64,000 bases of DNA from Arthrobacter sp. B1I2 (GCF_030816485.1 NZ_JAUSYC010000001.1:1922001-1986000); one strand, 5' to 3'; numbered from the stretch's first letter, positions 42,524-51,320 are shown. Notes: generated by a model not told the origin, from the letters alone. Program-made: numbers and translations.

Positions 42524-43654
42524 TTAGGGGACCGCGTACTCCCCGATCCTGCCTTCCCGCAGCGCAGCCCCCACGGCGTTGATGCCGCCGTAGTCGGGGA
42601 ACACCACGGACTGGCCGGCGGCCATGCCCGTTCCGGCGGTGGGGAGGGTCATGGTGCCGATGGCGTTTACGTCCAGGTTGCGCAGGCTGTAGGCCAGGAT
42701 CGCGGCCTGGACGGGATCGAAGCCCTTGTCCACCGTGAGGCAGCAGGAGGCGAAATCGACCAGCGACCGCACCGCGTTGACGTCATTCAGGGCGCCCCCG
42801 GCGGTCAGGCGGGCCAGGATGGCGCGGAGCATGATCCGCTGGTCCTGCACCCGCTGGAAGTCGCCGTCGGAAAACGCGTAGCGCTCACGGCTGAACTCCA
42901 GGGCCGCCTGGCCGTCAAGATGGTTGATCCCCTGCTCGAAGGCGTGGTGGGTTTCGATGGTGGACTGGAAAGCAAAGGGGACGTTGACGTCGATCCCGCC
43001 CAGGCCGTCCGTGAGGGCACGGAAGCCGTTGAAGTCCAGCATCAGGGTGTGGTCAATGGTGATGCCCAGCAGCTGCTGCACCGTCTGGGTGGTCAAGTCG
43101 ATGCCGCCGTACTGCAGGGCTGCGTTGATCTTGGAGCCGCCCACGCCCGGAACGTCCACCCAGAGGTCGCGCATGATGGAGATGACGTAGAGGGTGTGGC
43201 GGTCGGCCGGAACATGAACCACCATGAGGGTGTCCGAACGGTGGTCCGAGGCCTCGCCGGTTTCCGCGGTGTGGGCGGCCTGCTCGCGGGCATTTTCGCG
43301 GCTGTCGCTGCCGATGACCAGGACGTTCATGGCTGCGGCCGGGAGATCCGGGATGGGCTGGGGCGGAGGTGGGGGAGCAGGGGCTGGCGGGGGAGTTTCA
43401 GAGGGAGTCGGCGTCGGTGTTGCGCTGGGTGACTGGGTTTGGGTGGCTGCCGGCTGTGCTTCCTGGCCGCCGCGGCTCAGGCTGAAGACCGCGACGCCGG
43501 CCACCACCACAAGGGCCAGCGCAACCAGGGCGGCGATCCAGCGGCGGCGGCCCAGGGCCGCCAGCCAGGCGGGCCGGCGGGGACCGGGCGAACCCGGCGG
43601 TACGGAACCTGCGTTGCCGGGCCCGGATGGATCTGAACCGCCTGGGATGCTCAT
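42524..43654 (-). CDS. LytR-CpsA-Psr (LCP) family cell-wall glycopolymer transferase
   Basis: A 376-residue membrane-anchored protein. A short cytosolic N-terminus rich in Gly, Pro and Ser precedes one helix (about 40-59, WIAALVALALVVVAGVAVFS) and a Pro/Thr-rich stalk (about 65-102). The LCP domain follows: NVLVIGSDSREN, DHRSDTLMVVHVPADR, VISIMRDLWVDVPG, KINAALQYGG and FSRERYAFSDGDFQR, with the aspartates and arginines that bind the lipid pyrophosphate. The family moves teichoic-acid-like polymers to peptidoglycan. It lies downstream of the phosphatase gene in the same direction, after a hairpin. Confidence 0.9.
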   Translation of the reverse strand: MSIPGGSDPSGPGNAGSVPPGSPGPRRPAWLAALGRRRWIAALVALALVVVAGVAVFSLSRGGQEAQPAATQTQSPSATPTPTPSETPPPAPAPPPPPQPIPDLPAAAMNVLVIGSDSRENAREQAAHTAETGEASDHRSDTLMVVHVPADRHTLYVISIMRDLWVDVPGVGGSKINAALQYGGIDLTTQTVQQLLGITIDHTLMLDFNGFRALTDGLGGIDVNVPFAFQSTIETHHAFEQGINHLDGQAALEFSRERYAFSDGDFQRVQDQRIMLRAILARLTAGGALNDVNAVRSLVDFASCCLTVDKGFDPVQAAILAYSLRNLDVNAIGTMTLPTAGTGMAAGQSVVFPDYGGINAVGAALREGRIGEYAVP

Positions 43655-43761
43655 GACGCCTCCACCTCATTGTGTCTGGTGGGATCAGTGTCCGTCCGGC
43701 AGGCACTGCTTGGCTACAGGGTTATCCAAACTGTCACCTGCCAAGGCCTGCGGAGGAACAC

Positions 43762-43796
43762 CTGGACGGCGGCAAAGCTGCGGTGGCGCCGTCCAG
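43762..43796 (-). terminator. Hairpin abutting the stop of the low-molecular-weight phosphatase
   Basis: CTGGACGGCG at 43762-43771 pairs perfectly with CGCCGTCCAG at 43787-43796 over a 15-base loop. The stop codon is at 43797-43799, directly beside the stem. Confidence 0.6.
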
Positions 43797-44507
43797 TTAC
43801 AGCGGCTGGGACGCGGTCCCGCGAACCGGGGAGTTGAGGCGGGCATGGCGCAGGATGGAGATAATCGCGGGGGCCAGCTGGTCCTCCATCTCCCGGTACA
43901 CCTCCGGCGCGCGGCGGTACGGGTCCACGATGTCGTTGTCTGCGGAGTCGGCGGGCAGCGAGAGGTGCCGCACCCCCGCGGCCCGCGCCGGCAAGCCGCG
44001 CCACAAGGCGGCGTTGGCAGCGAGCCGGGGATCGTCGTCGGACGCGTTGCTGCCGGGTTCACCCTGGGAAGGCGCCGCACCCGGGGAAGATCCGACGGCG
44101 CCGGGCTGGCCGTCAGCAGCGGCTGCGGCCCGCTGGTCCAGGACGTCGAGCATGCGGGCGAACTCGCGGATGGTGAACGTCCGCTTGAGCAGGGAGGCAT
44201 CCAGTTGCAGGACCTCGCCCCGGTGCCCGGATGTCATGGTGAGCACCAGGTCAACGCCGCGCAGGATCTTGGGCGTGAGCTGCCGTGCCGCGAACCCTTC
44301 CGGATCCCCGCCAAAGGTCCGCACGATGTCGGCAGAAATCGGCTGCATGGGCTCACCTACCAGGGCGCGGGTGCCGGCGCTGGCCACCTGGAAACCGCCG
44401 GGCACCGCCTGATCGAGTCCTGCCTGCAGCAGCCGTTCGGCCACGGGGGACCGGCAAATGTTGCCGGTGCAGACGGTGAGGATTCGTACTGGTGCGGAAG
44501 TGTCCAA
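43797..44507 (-). CDS. Low-molecular-weight protein tyrosine phosphatase
   Basis: About 236 residues. The CTGNICRSP P-loop (C13, R19) at the N-terminus and the DNDIVDPYRR acid loop (aspartate near 195) define the LMW-PTP fold. It differs from the usual 150-160 residues by an Ala/Gly/Ser/Pro-rich insert (about 125-165) between the catalytic core and the acid loop. Such phosphatases regulate polysaccharide export and wall assembly, which fits the LCP gene downstream. The hairpin at 44574 separates it from the copper genes. Confidence 0.86.
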   Translation of the reverse strand: MDTSAPVRILTVCTGNICRSPVAERLLQAGLDQAVPGGFQVASAGTRALVGEPMQPISADIVRTFGGDPEGFAARQLTPKILRGVDLVLTMTSGHRGEVLQLDASLLKRTFTIREFARMLDVLDQRAAAAADGQPGAVGSSPGAAPSQGEPGSNASDDDPRLAANAALWRGLPARAAGVRHLSLPADSADNDIVDPYRRAPEVYREMEDQLAPAIISILRHARLNSPVRGTASQPL

Positions 44508-44573
44508 GGAGATTTCTCTTTTCCCAGCTGGTGGCGGATCCGTTCGGACCCGTGCTTTTCAACTTAACACGCA

Positions 44574-44619
44574 ACGGCGCCGCGGCGGCCTCCCGGGTTG
44601 GGTGCCGCCGCCGCGCCGT
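44574..44619 (-). terminator. GC-rich hairpin terminator after the DUF305 gene
   Basis: ACGGCGCCGCGGCGGC at 44574-44589 matches the complement of 44604-44619 at 15 of 16 positions, with a 14-base loop. It lies just downstream of the DUF305 stop on the minus strand. Confidence 0.65.
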
Positions 44620-44651
44620 GTGTATTGCCCGGCGGGCCGGCGCGTCTTTGT

Positions 44652-45284
44652 TTAGAGCGTGGCCAGCAGTTGCTTCATCTGCGTGATCTCCGCCTGCTGC
44701 GCGTCCACGATGTCGCGGCCCAGCTTCACGGCGTCCGGGAATTTGCCGGCGCTGATCTCCTGCTGAGCCATGTCGATGGCGCCCTCATGATGGCCGATCA
44801 TCTGCTCGAGGAACAGCCGCGCGGCCTCGGTACCGGTGGCGGACTTCAGTTTGTCGATGCCGTCGTCGTCCACCATGCCGGACATTCCGTGCCCGGTATG
44901 GTCGCTCATCATGGTGGGCACGTTCCAGCCGGTGAGCCAGCCGGTCATCTGCTCGATCTCGGGTGCCTGCGCCGCCTTGATTTTGGTGGCCAGCGCGGCC
45001 ACCTCTGCGGGCATGTCCGGTTTGGCCAGGATGATGCCGCTCATCTCCACCGCCTGGGCGTGGTGCGGGATCATCATCTGGGCAAACATGATGTCGGCCT
45101 GATTATGGTCGGCGCTGGCACCGGGCATCATGCTGGCGCTGGGCATCGAGCTGGACATGGGGCTGGAGTTGCCGTGGTCCATGGGCATGCTGTTGCCGGA
45201 GCCGGTATTGGCGGCGCATGCGGCGAGTCCGATCGAGGCGGCCAGGGCAGCAGCAATGGACAGGGTTTTGATAGTGGTGTTCAT
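44652..45284 (-). CDS. DUF305 lipoprotein, copper-cluster associated
   Basis: A 210-residue lipoprotein (lipobox near IGLAAC, cysteine 23). A Met/Ser/His-rich linker (about 32-58) leads into the DUF305 domain. The domain has two histidine motifs, MIPHHAQAVEMSG (about 71-83) and MIGHHEGAIDMAQ (about 161-173), each with a His-His pair and a following methionine. The family is a ferritin-like helical bundle often found beside copper resistance genes, so copper binding outside the membrane is likely. Next genes upstream are DUF6153 and a CopB-type ATPase. Confidence 0.87.
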   Translation of the reverse strand: MNTTIKTLSIAAALAASIGLAACAANTGSGNSMPMDHGNSSPMSSSMPSASMMPGASADHNQADIMFAQMMIPHHAQAVEMSGIILAKPDMPAEVAALATKIKAAQAPEIEQMTGWLTGWNVPTMMSDHTGHGMSGMVDDDGIDKLKSATGTEAARLFLEQMIGHHEGAIDMAQQEISAGKFPDAVKLGRDIVDAQQAEITQMKQLLATL

Positions 45285-45340
45285 GGGTTGTCCTTCAGGG
45301 ATGTAGTGGAACTGGGCCGGGTTGTTTGGCGCAGCCCGGT

Positions 45341-45787
45341 TTACGTCCGGCTGATGGACAGGTCGCAGGGTGTGGGGCTGGGCGGCAGGTAGTCGTAGGC
45401 AGGGCCAGGCGTGCTGACGGTTGGCAGCAGCGGAAGGGCAGCCAGGGTTGCCTGCGGCGGGGAAACCGTCACCGGCGCGCCCGGTGCCGAGGGGATGCAC
45501 TGTGCCCCCGGCGCCTGCGCCCCCGGACAGGAGTCGCCGCAGGTGGCGGGCGCCACGACCGGAGCGTCCGTGGAGACGTCGGTGGCGCCGGTGGCGGCGT
45601 GGCCGCCATGGCCACCATGGTCGCTAACGGGAGAATGCGCGACGGCGGCCGCCCCCTGGGAAACAGCCCCGTGCGAGGCGTGGCCGGAGGTCAGCACATG
45701 CATGCCCAGGAGCCCGGCGACGACGGCCAGGATGGCGGCGAGCAGCCAGGCCTTGCGGAGGAGGGACGCAACGGCGCGTGCAGTCAT
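45341..45787 (-). CDS. DUF6153-like small membrane protein
   Basis: A 148-residue protein. One helix (about 13-30, AWLLAAILAVVAGLLGMHVL) is followed by a His/Gly/Ala-rich exported segment (SDHGGHGGHAATG) with a Cys pair in CGDSCPG and further cysteines at QCIPS and PCDLS. Actinobacterial DUF6153 proteins have this GMHVL-type helix then a His-rich tail, and are often near copper genes. A metal-binding or delivery role is inference from composition and position. Confidence 0.65.
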   Translation of the reverse strand: MTARAVASLLRKAWLLAAILAVVAGLLGMHVLTSGHASHGAVSQGAAAVAHSPVSDHGGHGGHAATGATDVSTDAPVVAPATCGDSCPGAQAPGAQCIPSAPGAPVTVSPPQATLAALPLLPTVSTPGPAYDYLPPSPTPCDLSISRT

Positions 45788-45819
45788 GGCGGCCACTCCT
45801 TTCGGTCGGTATGGGATAT

Positions 45820-47967
45820 TCAACGTACCTCGGACGGGTTCAGTTTCAGGCGCCGGAGGAGCTGGGCGTTCAGCGCCACCACCACGGTGGACGCGGACAT
45901 CAACACCGCCCCGGCAGCGGGCGAGAGGACCACCCCGGCGAAGGCCAGGACGCCCGCGGCCAGCGGCACGGACAGAATGTTGTAGCCCGTGGCCCACACC
46001 AGGTTCTGCCACATCTTCCGGTAGCTGGCCCGGGACAGGTCCACCATGGACAGCACCGCGCGCGGATCATTTCCGGCCAGCACCACCCCGGCAGACTCCA
46101 TGGCCACATCCGTGCCGGCCCCGATGGCAATGCCCACCTCGGCGCGGGCCAGCGCGGGCGAATCATTGACGCCGTCGCCCACCATGGCCACCTTCAGCCC
46201 GCGGGCCTGCAGTTCAGCCACCTTCTTGTCCTTGTCCACGGGCAACACTTCAGCGAACACCTCGTCAATGTGCAGGTCCTCCGCCACGGCCCTTGCCACC
46301 TGCCAGGCATCGCCGGTGACCATGGCCACCTTGACGCCGCGGTTCTGCAGGGCCGCCACGGCCTGGCGCGACTCCGGCCGTACGGCGTCCTCCAGGCTGA
46401 CCGCCCCCAGCACGCGGCCGTCGTCGTCAATCACATGCAGGACGGCAGCGCCGCGGTCCATCCACGCCCGGGTGCTCCGGGCCAAAGCTGCGGGTTCGAC
46501 GACGCCGAGCTCGCGCAGGAGCGCGGGTCCGCCCACGTGCACGGTGCGTCCGTCCACGCTGGCTTTGACGCCACGACCCGTCAGGGACGTGAAGCCGGTG
46601 GCTTCAGGCAGCACCAGGTTCCGGGCCCTGGCTGCACGGACGATGGCCCGCGCCACGGGGTGCTCGCTGTCTGACTCCACGGCGGCGGCAAGGCCCAACA
46701 CGGCATCGGCATCCGCCCCTTCGGCCACGGCAACGTCTTTCAGCTCCGGCTCGCCGGTGGTCAGGGTACCGGTCTTGTCGAAGAGGACCACATCGATGGT
46801 GCGCATCCGCTCCAGCGCCATCCGGTTCTTGATCAGCACCCCGGCCCGCGCGGCCTGCTCCGTGGAAATGGCAATCACCAGCGGTATGGCCAGCCCCAGG
46901 GCGTGCGGGCAGGCGATCACCAGCACGGTGACGGTGCGGGTGACGGCGTCGGGAACGCTTCCCAGCAACGTCCAGGCGATGAAGGTCAGCACACCCGCGC
47001 CGGCGGCGAAGTAGAAGAGGAAGGCCGCTGCACGGTCCGCCAGGGCCTGCGCCCGCGAGGACGAGGCCTGCGCTTCTTCCACCAGCCGCTGGATCCCGGC
47101 CAGGGCGGTCTGGTCGCCAACAGCCGTCACCCGCACCCGGACACTGTTGTCCGTGGCCACGGTTCCGGCCACCACCGGGTCGCCGGCCCCGCGTGCCACG
47201 GTCTTGGATTCGCCGGTGATCATGGACTCATCGAACTCGGCCTGCCCGTCCACCACCGTTCCGTCCGCCGGCATGCGGGCACCGGGACGGACCAGGACCA
47301 AGTCGCCGGGGTTGAGGTGGGACACGGGCACGGTTTCGGTGCCGTTGTCCGTGATGAGTTCGGCCTCGTCCGGCAGCAGCGCGGCGAGGGCATCAAGGGC
47401 GCCTTGCGCGGAGCCAAGGGCCCGCATCTCAATCCAGTGGCCCAGCAGCATGATGGCCACCAGCAGCGCCAGCTCCCACCAGAAGTCCAGGTCGAAGCCG
47501 CCGATTCCCAGGCTGGTGACCCAGGATGCGGCGAACGCCACCGTGATGGCCATGCCGATCAGCAGCATCATGCCGGGCGTCCGGTCTTTGAGCTCCTGCA
47601 GGCCGCCCTTGAGGAACGGCTGGCCGCCGTAGAGGAAGATCACGGTGCCCAGGACCGGCGGAATCCAGGCGGAACCGGGGAACTCCGGCGGCATGTAGCC
47701 CAGGAGGTGGCCCATCATGGGGCTGAAATAGACCACCGGAACGGCAAGGGCCAGCGTCAGCCAGAACCGGTTCTTGAACATGGCGGTGCTGTGCCCCGCG
47801 TGCTGGCCGTGGGTGTGGACAGTATGGTCGTCGTCGCCGTGGGGTGTATGCGCGGCGCCGTGTGCGTGTCCGGCGTCGTGCGCCGGGGGCTGGGTCAGGG
47901 TCCCGCTGGGTGGCTGGTCAGGGTTGTGCGGCCCGCCCTGGTGATGCATGTCGTGATGGTCCTGCAT
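45820..47967 (-). CDS. CopB-type copper-translocating P-type ATPase
   Basis: A 715-residue P1B ATPase. The N-terminus has no CXXC domain; residues 1-60 contain 15 histidines. The membrane metal site is CPHALGLAIP (CPH instead of CPC), which marks the CopB (P1B-3) group exporting Cu2+ or Cu+. The phosphorylation motif DKTGTLTTGEPE, the SEHPVARAI nucleotide motif and VGDGVNDSPALARAEVGIAI are intact. It pumps copper out of the cytosol. It lies 80 bases downstream of the CopZ-like gene, both behind the CsoR-type operator. Confidence 0.92.
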   Translation of the reverse strand: MQDHHDMHHQGGPHNPDQPPSGTLTQPPAHDAGHAHGAAHTPHGDDDHTVHTHGQHAGHSTAMFKNRFWLTLALAVPVVYFSPMMGHLLGYMPPEFPGSAWIPPVLGTVIFLYGGQPFLKGGLQELKDRTPGMMLLIGMAITVAFAASWVTSLGIGGFDLDFWWELALLVAIMLLGHWIEMRALGSAQGALDALAALLPDEAELITDNGTETVPVSHLNPGDLVLVRPGARMPADGTVVDGQAEFDESMITGESKTVARGAGDPVVAGTVATDNSVRVRVTAVGDQTALAGIQRLVEEAQASSSRAQALADRAAAFLFYFAAGAGVLTFIAWTLLGSVPDAVTRTVTVLVIACPHALGLAIPLVIAISTEQAARAGVLIKNRMALERMRTIDVVLFDKTGTLTTGEPELKDVAVAEGADADAVLGLAAAVESDSEHPVARAIVRAARARNLVLPEATGFTSLTGRGVKASVDGRTVHVGGPALLRELGVVEPAALARSTRAWMDRGAAVLHVIDDDGRVLGAVSLEDAVRPESRQAVAALQNRGVKVAMVTGDAWQVARAVAEDLHIDEVFAEVLPVDKDKKVAELQARGLKVAMVGDGVNDSPALARAEVGIAIGAGTDVAMESAGVVLAGNDPRAVLSMVDLSRASYRKMWQNLVWATGYNILSVPLAAGVLAFAGVVLSPAAGAVLMSASTVVVALNAQLLRRLKLNPSEVR

Positions 47968-48047
47968 TGTTCCTCCTTGGAGGCGATCGCTGCCCGGTGA
48001 TACCCGGGCCGGCGGAAATTGTGGGGCCGCGCCGCGGGGCGCCGGCC

Positions 48048-48404
48048 TTATGCCAGGGCGTAGCCTGCGGCGGCTACCGCCTGGCGGACGTCGGCGTCGG
48101 ATGCCGAACCCTTCACGGTAAGCCGGGACCGGCCGCCGGGGACCAGGTCAACCGACGCCGAAGCCACACCCGCCACCGCGGACACGGCCGTTTCGACGGA
48201 ACGGACGCAGTGCCCGCAGGTCATGCCCTCCACCGCAAAGTCACGCTGGGAGGAGGCTTCGGCGTCGGAACTTCCGACGGCGGCAGGGGACTGCTGCGCG
48301 GCAGGCACAGGCAGGGTGGTGGCCGGCTCCGCTGTTCCGGCAGGGGCGCAGCAGCTGCAGCCGGAGGAAGCGAGGGGGAGCTGGGGGCGGTTCCCGATGT
48401 TCAT
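48048..48404 (-). CDS. Heavy-metal-associated (CopZ-like) copper chaperone with N-terminal CSCC extension
   Basis: A 118-residue protein. The C-terminal 65 residues are a standard HMA domain: FAVEGMTCGHCVRSVETAVS with the metal pair C63 and C66. The N-terminal part is unusual, with SSGCSCC (cysteines near 16, 18 and 19) followed by a Pro/Ala-rich linker, which could hold a second metal site. It carries copper to the downstream CopB pump in the usual model. It is the first gene behind the palindrome at 48514. Confidence 0.86.
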   Translation of the reverse strand: MNIGNRPQLPLASSGCSCCAPAGTAEPATTLPVPAAQQSPAAVGSSDAEASSQRDFAVEGMTCGHCVRSVETAVSAVAGVASASVDLVPGGRSRLTVKGSASDADVRQAVAAAGYALA

Positions 48405-48513
48405 GTCAGTTCCAATCCGTTGAGGAAATCAAGGGGCGCTGGGGTTGAACGGCTGTGAAGACCGGTGCAGGGCACCAGCCGGGACATACCACTTCACTGA
48501 CAACACCGCCAAT

Positions 48514-48530
48514 ATACCCCCTAGGGGTAT
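48514..48530 (-). promoter_or_regulatory. CsoR/CopY-like copper operator
   Basis: ATACCCCCTAGGGGTAT is a perfect 17-bp palindrome around a central base, with the TACCCC...GGGGTA form of CsoR-family operators. It lies 110 bases upstream of the CopZ-like start and 144 bases from the PAS-ANTAR start, so it could serve either direction. No csoR gene is in the window. Confidence 0.72.
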
Positions 48531-48673
48531 CTGCGTCAAGCATCCTACTGTATTGCCCTTGCTACTGCCATAGGCCTCCTGTACTACCTTCTGTTACAGC
48601 AGGGCACCATACTGGAAGGTGCGAGGACAGAGCCCGCCCGCTGGGGGCTGGCCTTTGCGCGGGAGGTGGACCG

Positions 48674-49354
48674 GTGACGGAGCTCGGCGACTTGTACACG
48701 TATTCGAGTGCCCTTGGGGACAGTGAAAGCGACGCCGGGACCTTCAAGGTGGATATGAAGCCCGGCGGACCCGCTTTCCAGTGGTCGGACGGCATGTACC
48801 GGCTGCACGGTTACCACCGCGGCGAGGTTGTTCCCACCTTGGAGCTGGTCTTCGCCCACAAACATCCCGACGACCGCGAGCGCTGTGAAGAGATCCTGGC
48901 CCAGGTTTCACAAACCGGCGGATACTTCTGCATGTATCACCGGATCGTCGATGCCCGCGGACGGACCCGGCGCGTGCTGACGTCCGGCGAAGCGATCCTG
49001 GGTACGAACGGATCACTCGCGGCGCTCGAAGGCGTGGTGGTGGATCTCAGCCGGACCCTGCAGCGCGAAACCGAGCAGACGGCGCGGAAGGCGGTGGCAG
49101 GCGCTACGGCAACCCGCACAGTGATCGACCAGGCCCGCGGCATCCTCATGGGCCAGCTGAAACTCGGCTCCGATGACGCGTTCCAGATGCTGGTGAGCAC
49201 CAGCAGCCACCGGAACGTCAAACTGGTGGCGGTGGCCGCGGAACTGGTGCAGCTGGCCAATTGCCCCGAATCGCGGATCCACCTGGACCGGGCCGTGCGG
49301 GCCATCCAGCTGCATGGGCGGGCGGACCGTACGGGAGGCCGCCGTGCCGGTTAG
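48674..49354 (+). CDS. PAS-ANTAR transcription-antiterminator regulator
   Basis: About 226 residues. An N-terminal PAS fold (about 25-130: FQWSDGMYRLHGYHRGEVVP, HKHPDDRERCEEILAQVSQTG, YHRIVDARGRTRRVLTSGEA) is followed by an ANTAR domain (about 160-215, TVIDQARGILMGQLKLGSDD), which binds dual-hairpin RNA to prevent termination. The GTG at 48674 has GGGAGGTGG upstream. It is divergent from the copper operon, across the CsoR-type operator. The signal it senses is unknown. Confidence 0.86.
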   Translation: MTELGDLYTYSSALGDSESDAGTFKVDMKPGGPAFQWSDGMYRLHGYHRGEVVPTLELVFAHKHPDDRERCEEILAQVSQTGGYFCMYHRIVDARGRTRRVLTSGEAILGTNGSLAALEGVVVDLSRTLQRETEQTARKAVAGATATRTVIDQARGILMGQLKLGSDDAFQMLVSTSSHRNVKLVAVAAELVQLANCPESRIHLDRAVRAIQLHGRADRTGGRRAG

Positions 49355-49439
49355 GGCGGGCTCCCGGTAGGATGGGTGCAGGTGCGCCGGGAAGTCTGGT
49401 CGGCATGGATTTGCCGAACCCGGATTTAAGGACACCTGC

Positions 49440-50792
49440 ATGAACTCGACTTCGCCCACGCCCGGCCGGAACAAGTTTTTCGGCTCCACCGTCTTTTCCC
49501 GCGGCAGTTACGCCGAAGCCCTGCGCATTGGGGAAATCCTCCGCAAGGAAACGGTGGGCGGCGCCCTCCTGGTCCTTGCAGCGGTGGTTGCCCTTATCTG
49601 GGCCAACTCCCCGGCGTCGGACAGTTACTTTGCCCTGCGCGACTTCAAGGTGGGCTATGAGCCATGGCACCTGGAACTGAGCCTGGGCGCATGGGCAGCG
49701 GACGGCCTGCTGGCCATTTTCTTCTTCCTGGTGGGCCTGGAACTCAAACGTGAATTCGTGGCCGGTGACCTGCGGCAGCTCAGCAAGTCCATCGTGCCCG
49801 TGGCGGCCGCCGTGGGGGGCGTGGTGGTCCCGGCGGTGACTTACGCCGTAGTCAATCTTGCCAGCCCGGAAACGCTGCGCGGCTGGGCCATCCCCACCGC
49901 AACCGACATCGCCTTCGCCGTGGCGGTCCTGGCGATTATCGGATCCCACCTGCCCAGCGCCCTGCGGATCTTCCTGCTCACGCTGGCCGTGGTGGACGAC
50001 CTCATTGCCATCACCATCATCGCGTTCTTCTACTCCAGCGACATCCAGGCCGCCCCGCTGCTCCTGGCCCTCATCCCGCTGGCCATCTACACCTTCCTGG
50101 CGCAGAAGTGCCGCCGGTTTTTCGGGCGCCATGCAGCCGCGGCCTGGCTGATCCTGCTGCCGCTGGGGGCCCTGACCTGGGCGCTGGTGCACGCCTCGGG
50201 CATCCATGCCACCGTGGCCGGGGTCCTCCTGGGCTTCGCCATTCCCGTGATCCGCTCGCAGGCATCCGGCGGCCCCGAGGCCGGTCCCGGGCTGGCCGAG
50301 ATCTTCGAGCACCGGTTCCGGCCCATCTCCGCCGGCGTGGCCGTCCCCATCTTCGCGTTCTTTTCCGCCGGCGTGGCCGTAGGCGGATGGGAAGGCCTGG
50401 GCTCGGCCCTGGCCGATCCGGTGGCGCTGGGCATCATCCTGGGCCTGGTCCTGGGCAAGCCGATCGGCATCATGGGAACCACATGGATCCTGACCAAGGC
50501 CACCAGGGCCAGCCTGGACAGTTCCTTCAAATGGATCGACGTGTTCGGTGTTGCGCTGCTGGCAGGCATCGGGTTCACCGTGTCCCTGCTGGTGGCGGAG
50601 CTCAGCTTCGGCCACGGCAGCCTGCATGACGACCATGCCAAGGTGGGCATCCTGGCCGCGTCACTGATCGCCGCGCTGCTGGCGACGGCCGTGCTCCGGA
50701 CCCGGAACCGGCAGTACCGGCTGGCGGAAGAGCTGGAGCGGGTGGATTCAGACCACGACGGCGTCCCGGACGTCTACCAGGAACGCACCTGA
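49440..50792 (+). CDS. nhaA: Na+/H+ antiporter NhaA
   Basis: A 450-residue, roughly 12-helix antiporter. [16 protein letters not shown] (about 153-168) and [10 protein letters not shown] (D186-D187) match the paired aspartates of the NhaA ion site. [16 protein letters not shown] and [15 protein letters not shown] are later helices. It exchanges sodium for protons under alkaline or salt stress. The C-terminal tail, ending in [15 protein letters not shown], is an acidic EF-hand-like (thrombospondin-type) calcium motif, an unusual ending. It converges on a small gene across a large palindrome. Confidence 0.93.
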   Translation: MNSTSPTPGRNKFFGSTVFSRGSYAEALRIGEILRKETVGGALLVLAAVVALIWANSPASDSYFALRDFKVGYEPWHLELSLGAWAADGLLAIFFFLVGLELKREFVAGDLRQLSKSIVPVAAAVGGVVVPAVTYAVVNLASPETLRGWAIPTATDIAFAVAVLAIIGSHLPSALRIFLLTLAVVDDLIAITIIAFFYSSDIQAAPLLLALIPLAIYTFLAQKCRRFFGRHAAAAWLILLPLGALTWALVHASGIHATVAGVLLGFAIPVIRSQASGGPEAGPGLAEIFEHRFRPISAGVAVPIFAFFSAGVAVGGWEGLGSALADPVALGIILGLVLGKPIGIMGTTWILTKATRASLDSSFKWIDVFGVALLAGIGFTVSLLVAELSFGHGSLHDDHAKVGILAASLIAALLATAVLRTRNRQYRLAEELERVDSDHDGVPDVYQERT

Positions 50793-50803
50793 CCCCTCCC
50801 TCT

Positions 50804-50868
50804 GGAGTTTTTGGGCAGATAAGCCGGGTTCCGAGCCCCGGAAGTCCGCATACCTGCCCAAAAACTCC
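50804..50868. repeat. Gene-end palindrome, GAGTTTTTGG type, copy 2
   Basis: Arms 50804-50832 and 50840-50868 match at 24 of 29 positions around a seven-base loop; the outer 15 bp (GGAGTTTTTGGGCAG) are perfect. The right arm, reversed, agrees with copy 1 (33098) at 23 of 27 positions including the inner GGACTTC. It fills the gap between convergent stops at 50792 and 50873. Confidence 0.87.
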
Positions 50869-50872
50869 GGGG

Positions 50873-51151
50873 TCAGGCCGGGGCGAGAGGTTGGGGCCGG
50901 GCCTCGGGCTTGATGTGGGTCTCCGGCTTCATGTGGGTCTCCGGCTTGACCGGGGCCTCCTCGTGGCGGATCTCCAGGGCCTCGGGGTCCAGCAGCTTGC
51001 GCGTGCCGGTCCGGGCGTCCAGGATCCAGAAGAGTTCAAGGTGCGGGACGACGTCGGTCACCCGGCCTTTGTGGAAGAGCCTGCCCCGGTGCCACGCCTC
51101 GATCTGGTCCCCGATGCGGAGCTGGGCGGTACGTATTCCTTGTGCCTCCAT
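50873..51151 (-). CDS. Hypothetical protein, 92 aa, with KPETH repeats
   Basis: No family recognised. Residues 1-65 look like a small beta-barrel domain (IRTAQLRIGDQIEAWHRGRL, GRVTDVVPHLELFWILDART). A C-terminal tail repeats six residues, KPETHM, KPETHI and KPEARP (DNA units of 18 bases at about 50907-50960). The tail is probably disordered. The IGDQIEAWHRGRLFHKGRV part resembles Tudor/SH3-like folds; that is only an impression. It stands between NhaA and the iron transporter, on the opposite strand to NhaA. Confidence 0.65.
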   Translation of the reverse strand: MEAQGIRTAQLRIGDQIEAWHRGRLFHKGRVTDVVPHLELFWILDARTGTRKLLDPEALEIRHEEAPVKPETHMKPETHIKPEARPQPLAPA

Positions 51152-51257
51152 AATGGGCTGCCTCCTGCTGTTGTATCCCCGTAAGCACAGCTTGCCGTGG
51201 GCAGGTTGCGGGCGTGTTTCCGCCCGGTGATTTTCCTGTGTCGACGATGGAGGGAGC

Positions 51258-51320
51258 CCTCAGAACCTTGTTCGCAGGACCGGAGCCAATAGGTTCGGAA
51301 ACGCGAACAAGCCTCTGAGG
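51258..51320. repeat. Gene-end inverted repeat (CTTGTTCGC type)
   Basis: CCTCAGAACCTTGTTCGC at 51258-51275 matches the complement of 51303-51320 at 16 of 18 positions, with a 27-base centre. It lies just beyond the stop of the iron-transporter operon (51344), upstream of the KPETH gene. Confidence 0.75.
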
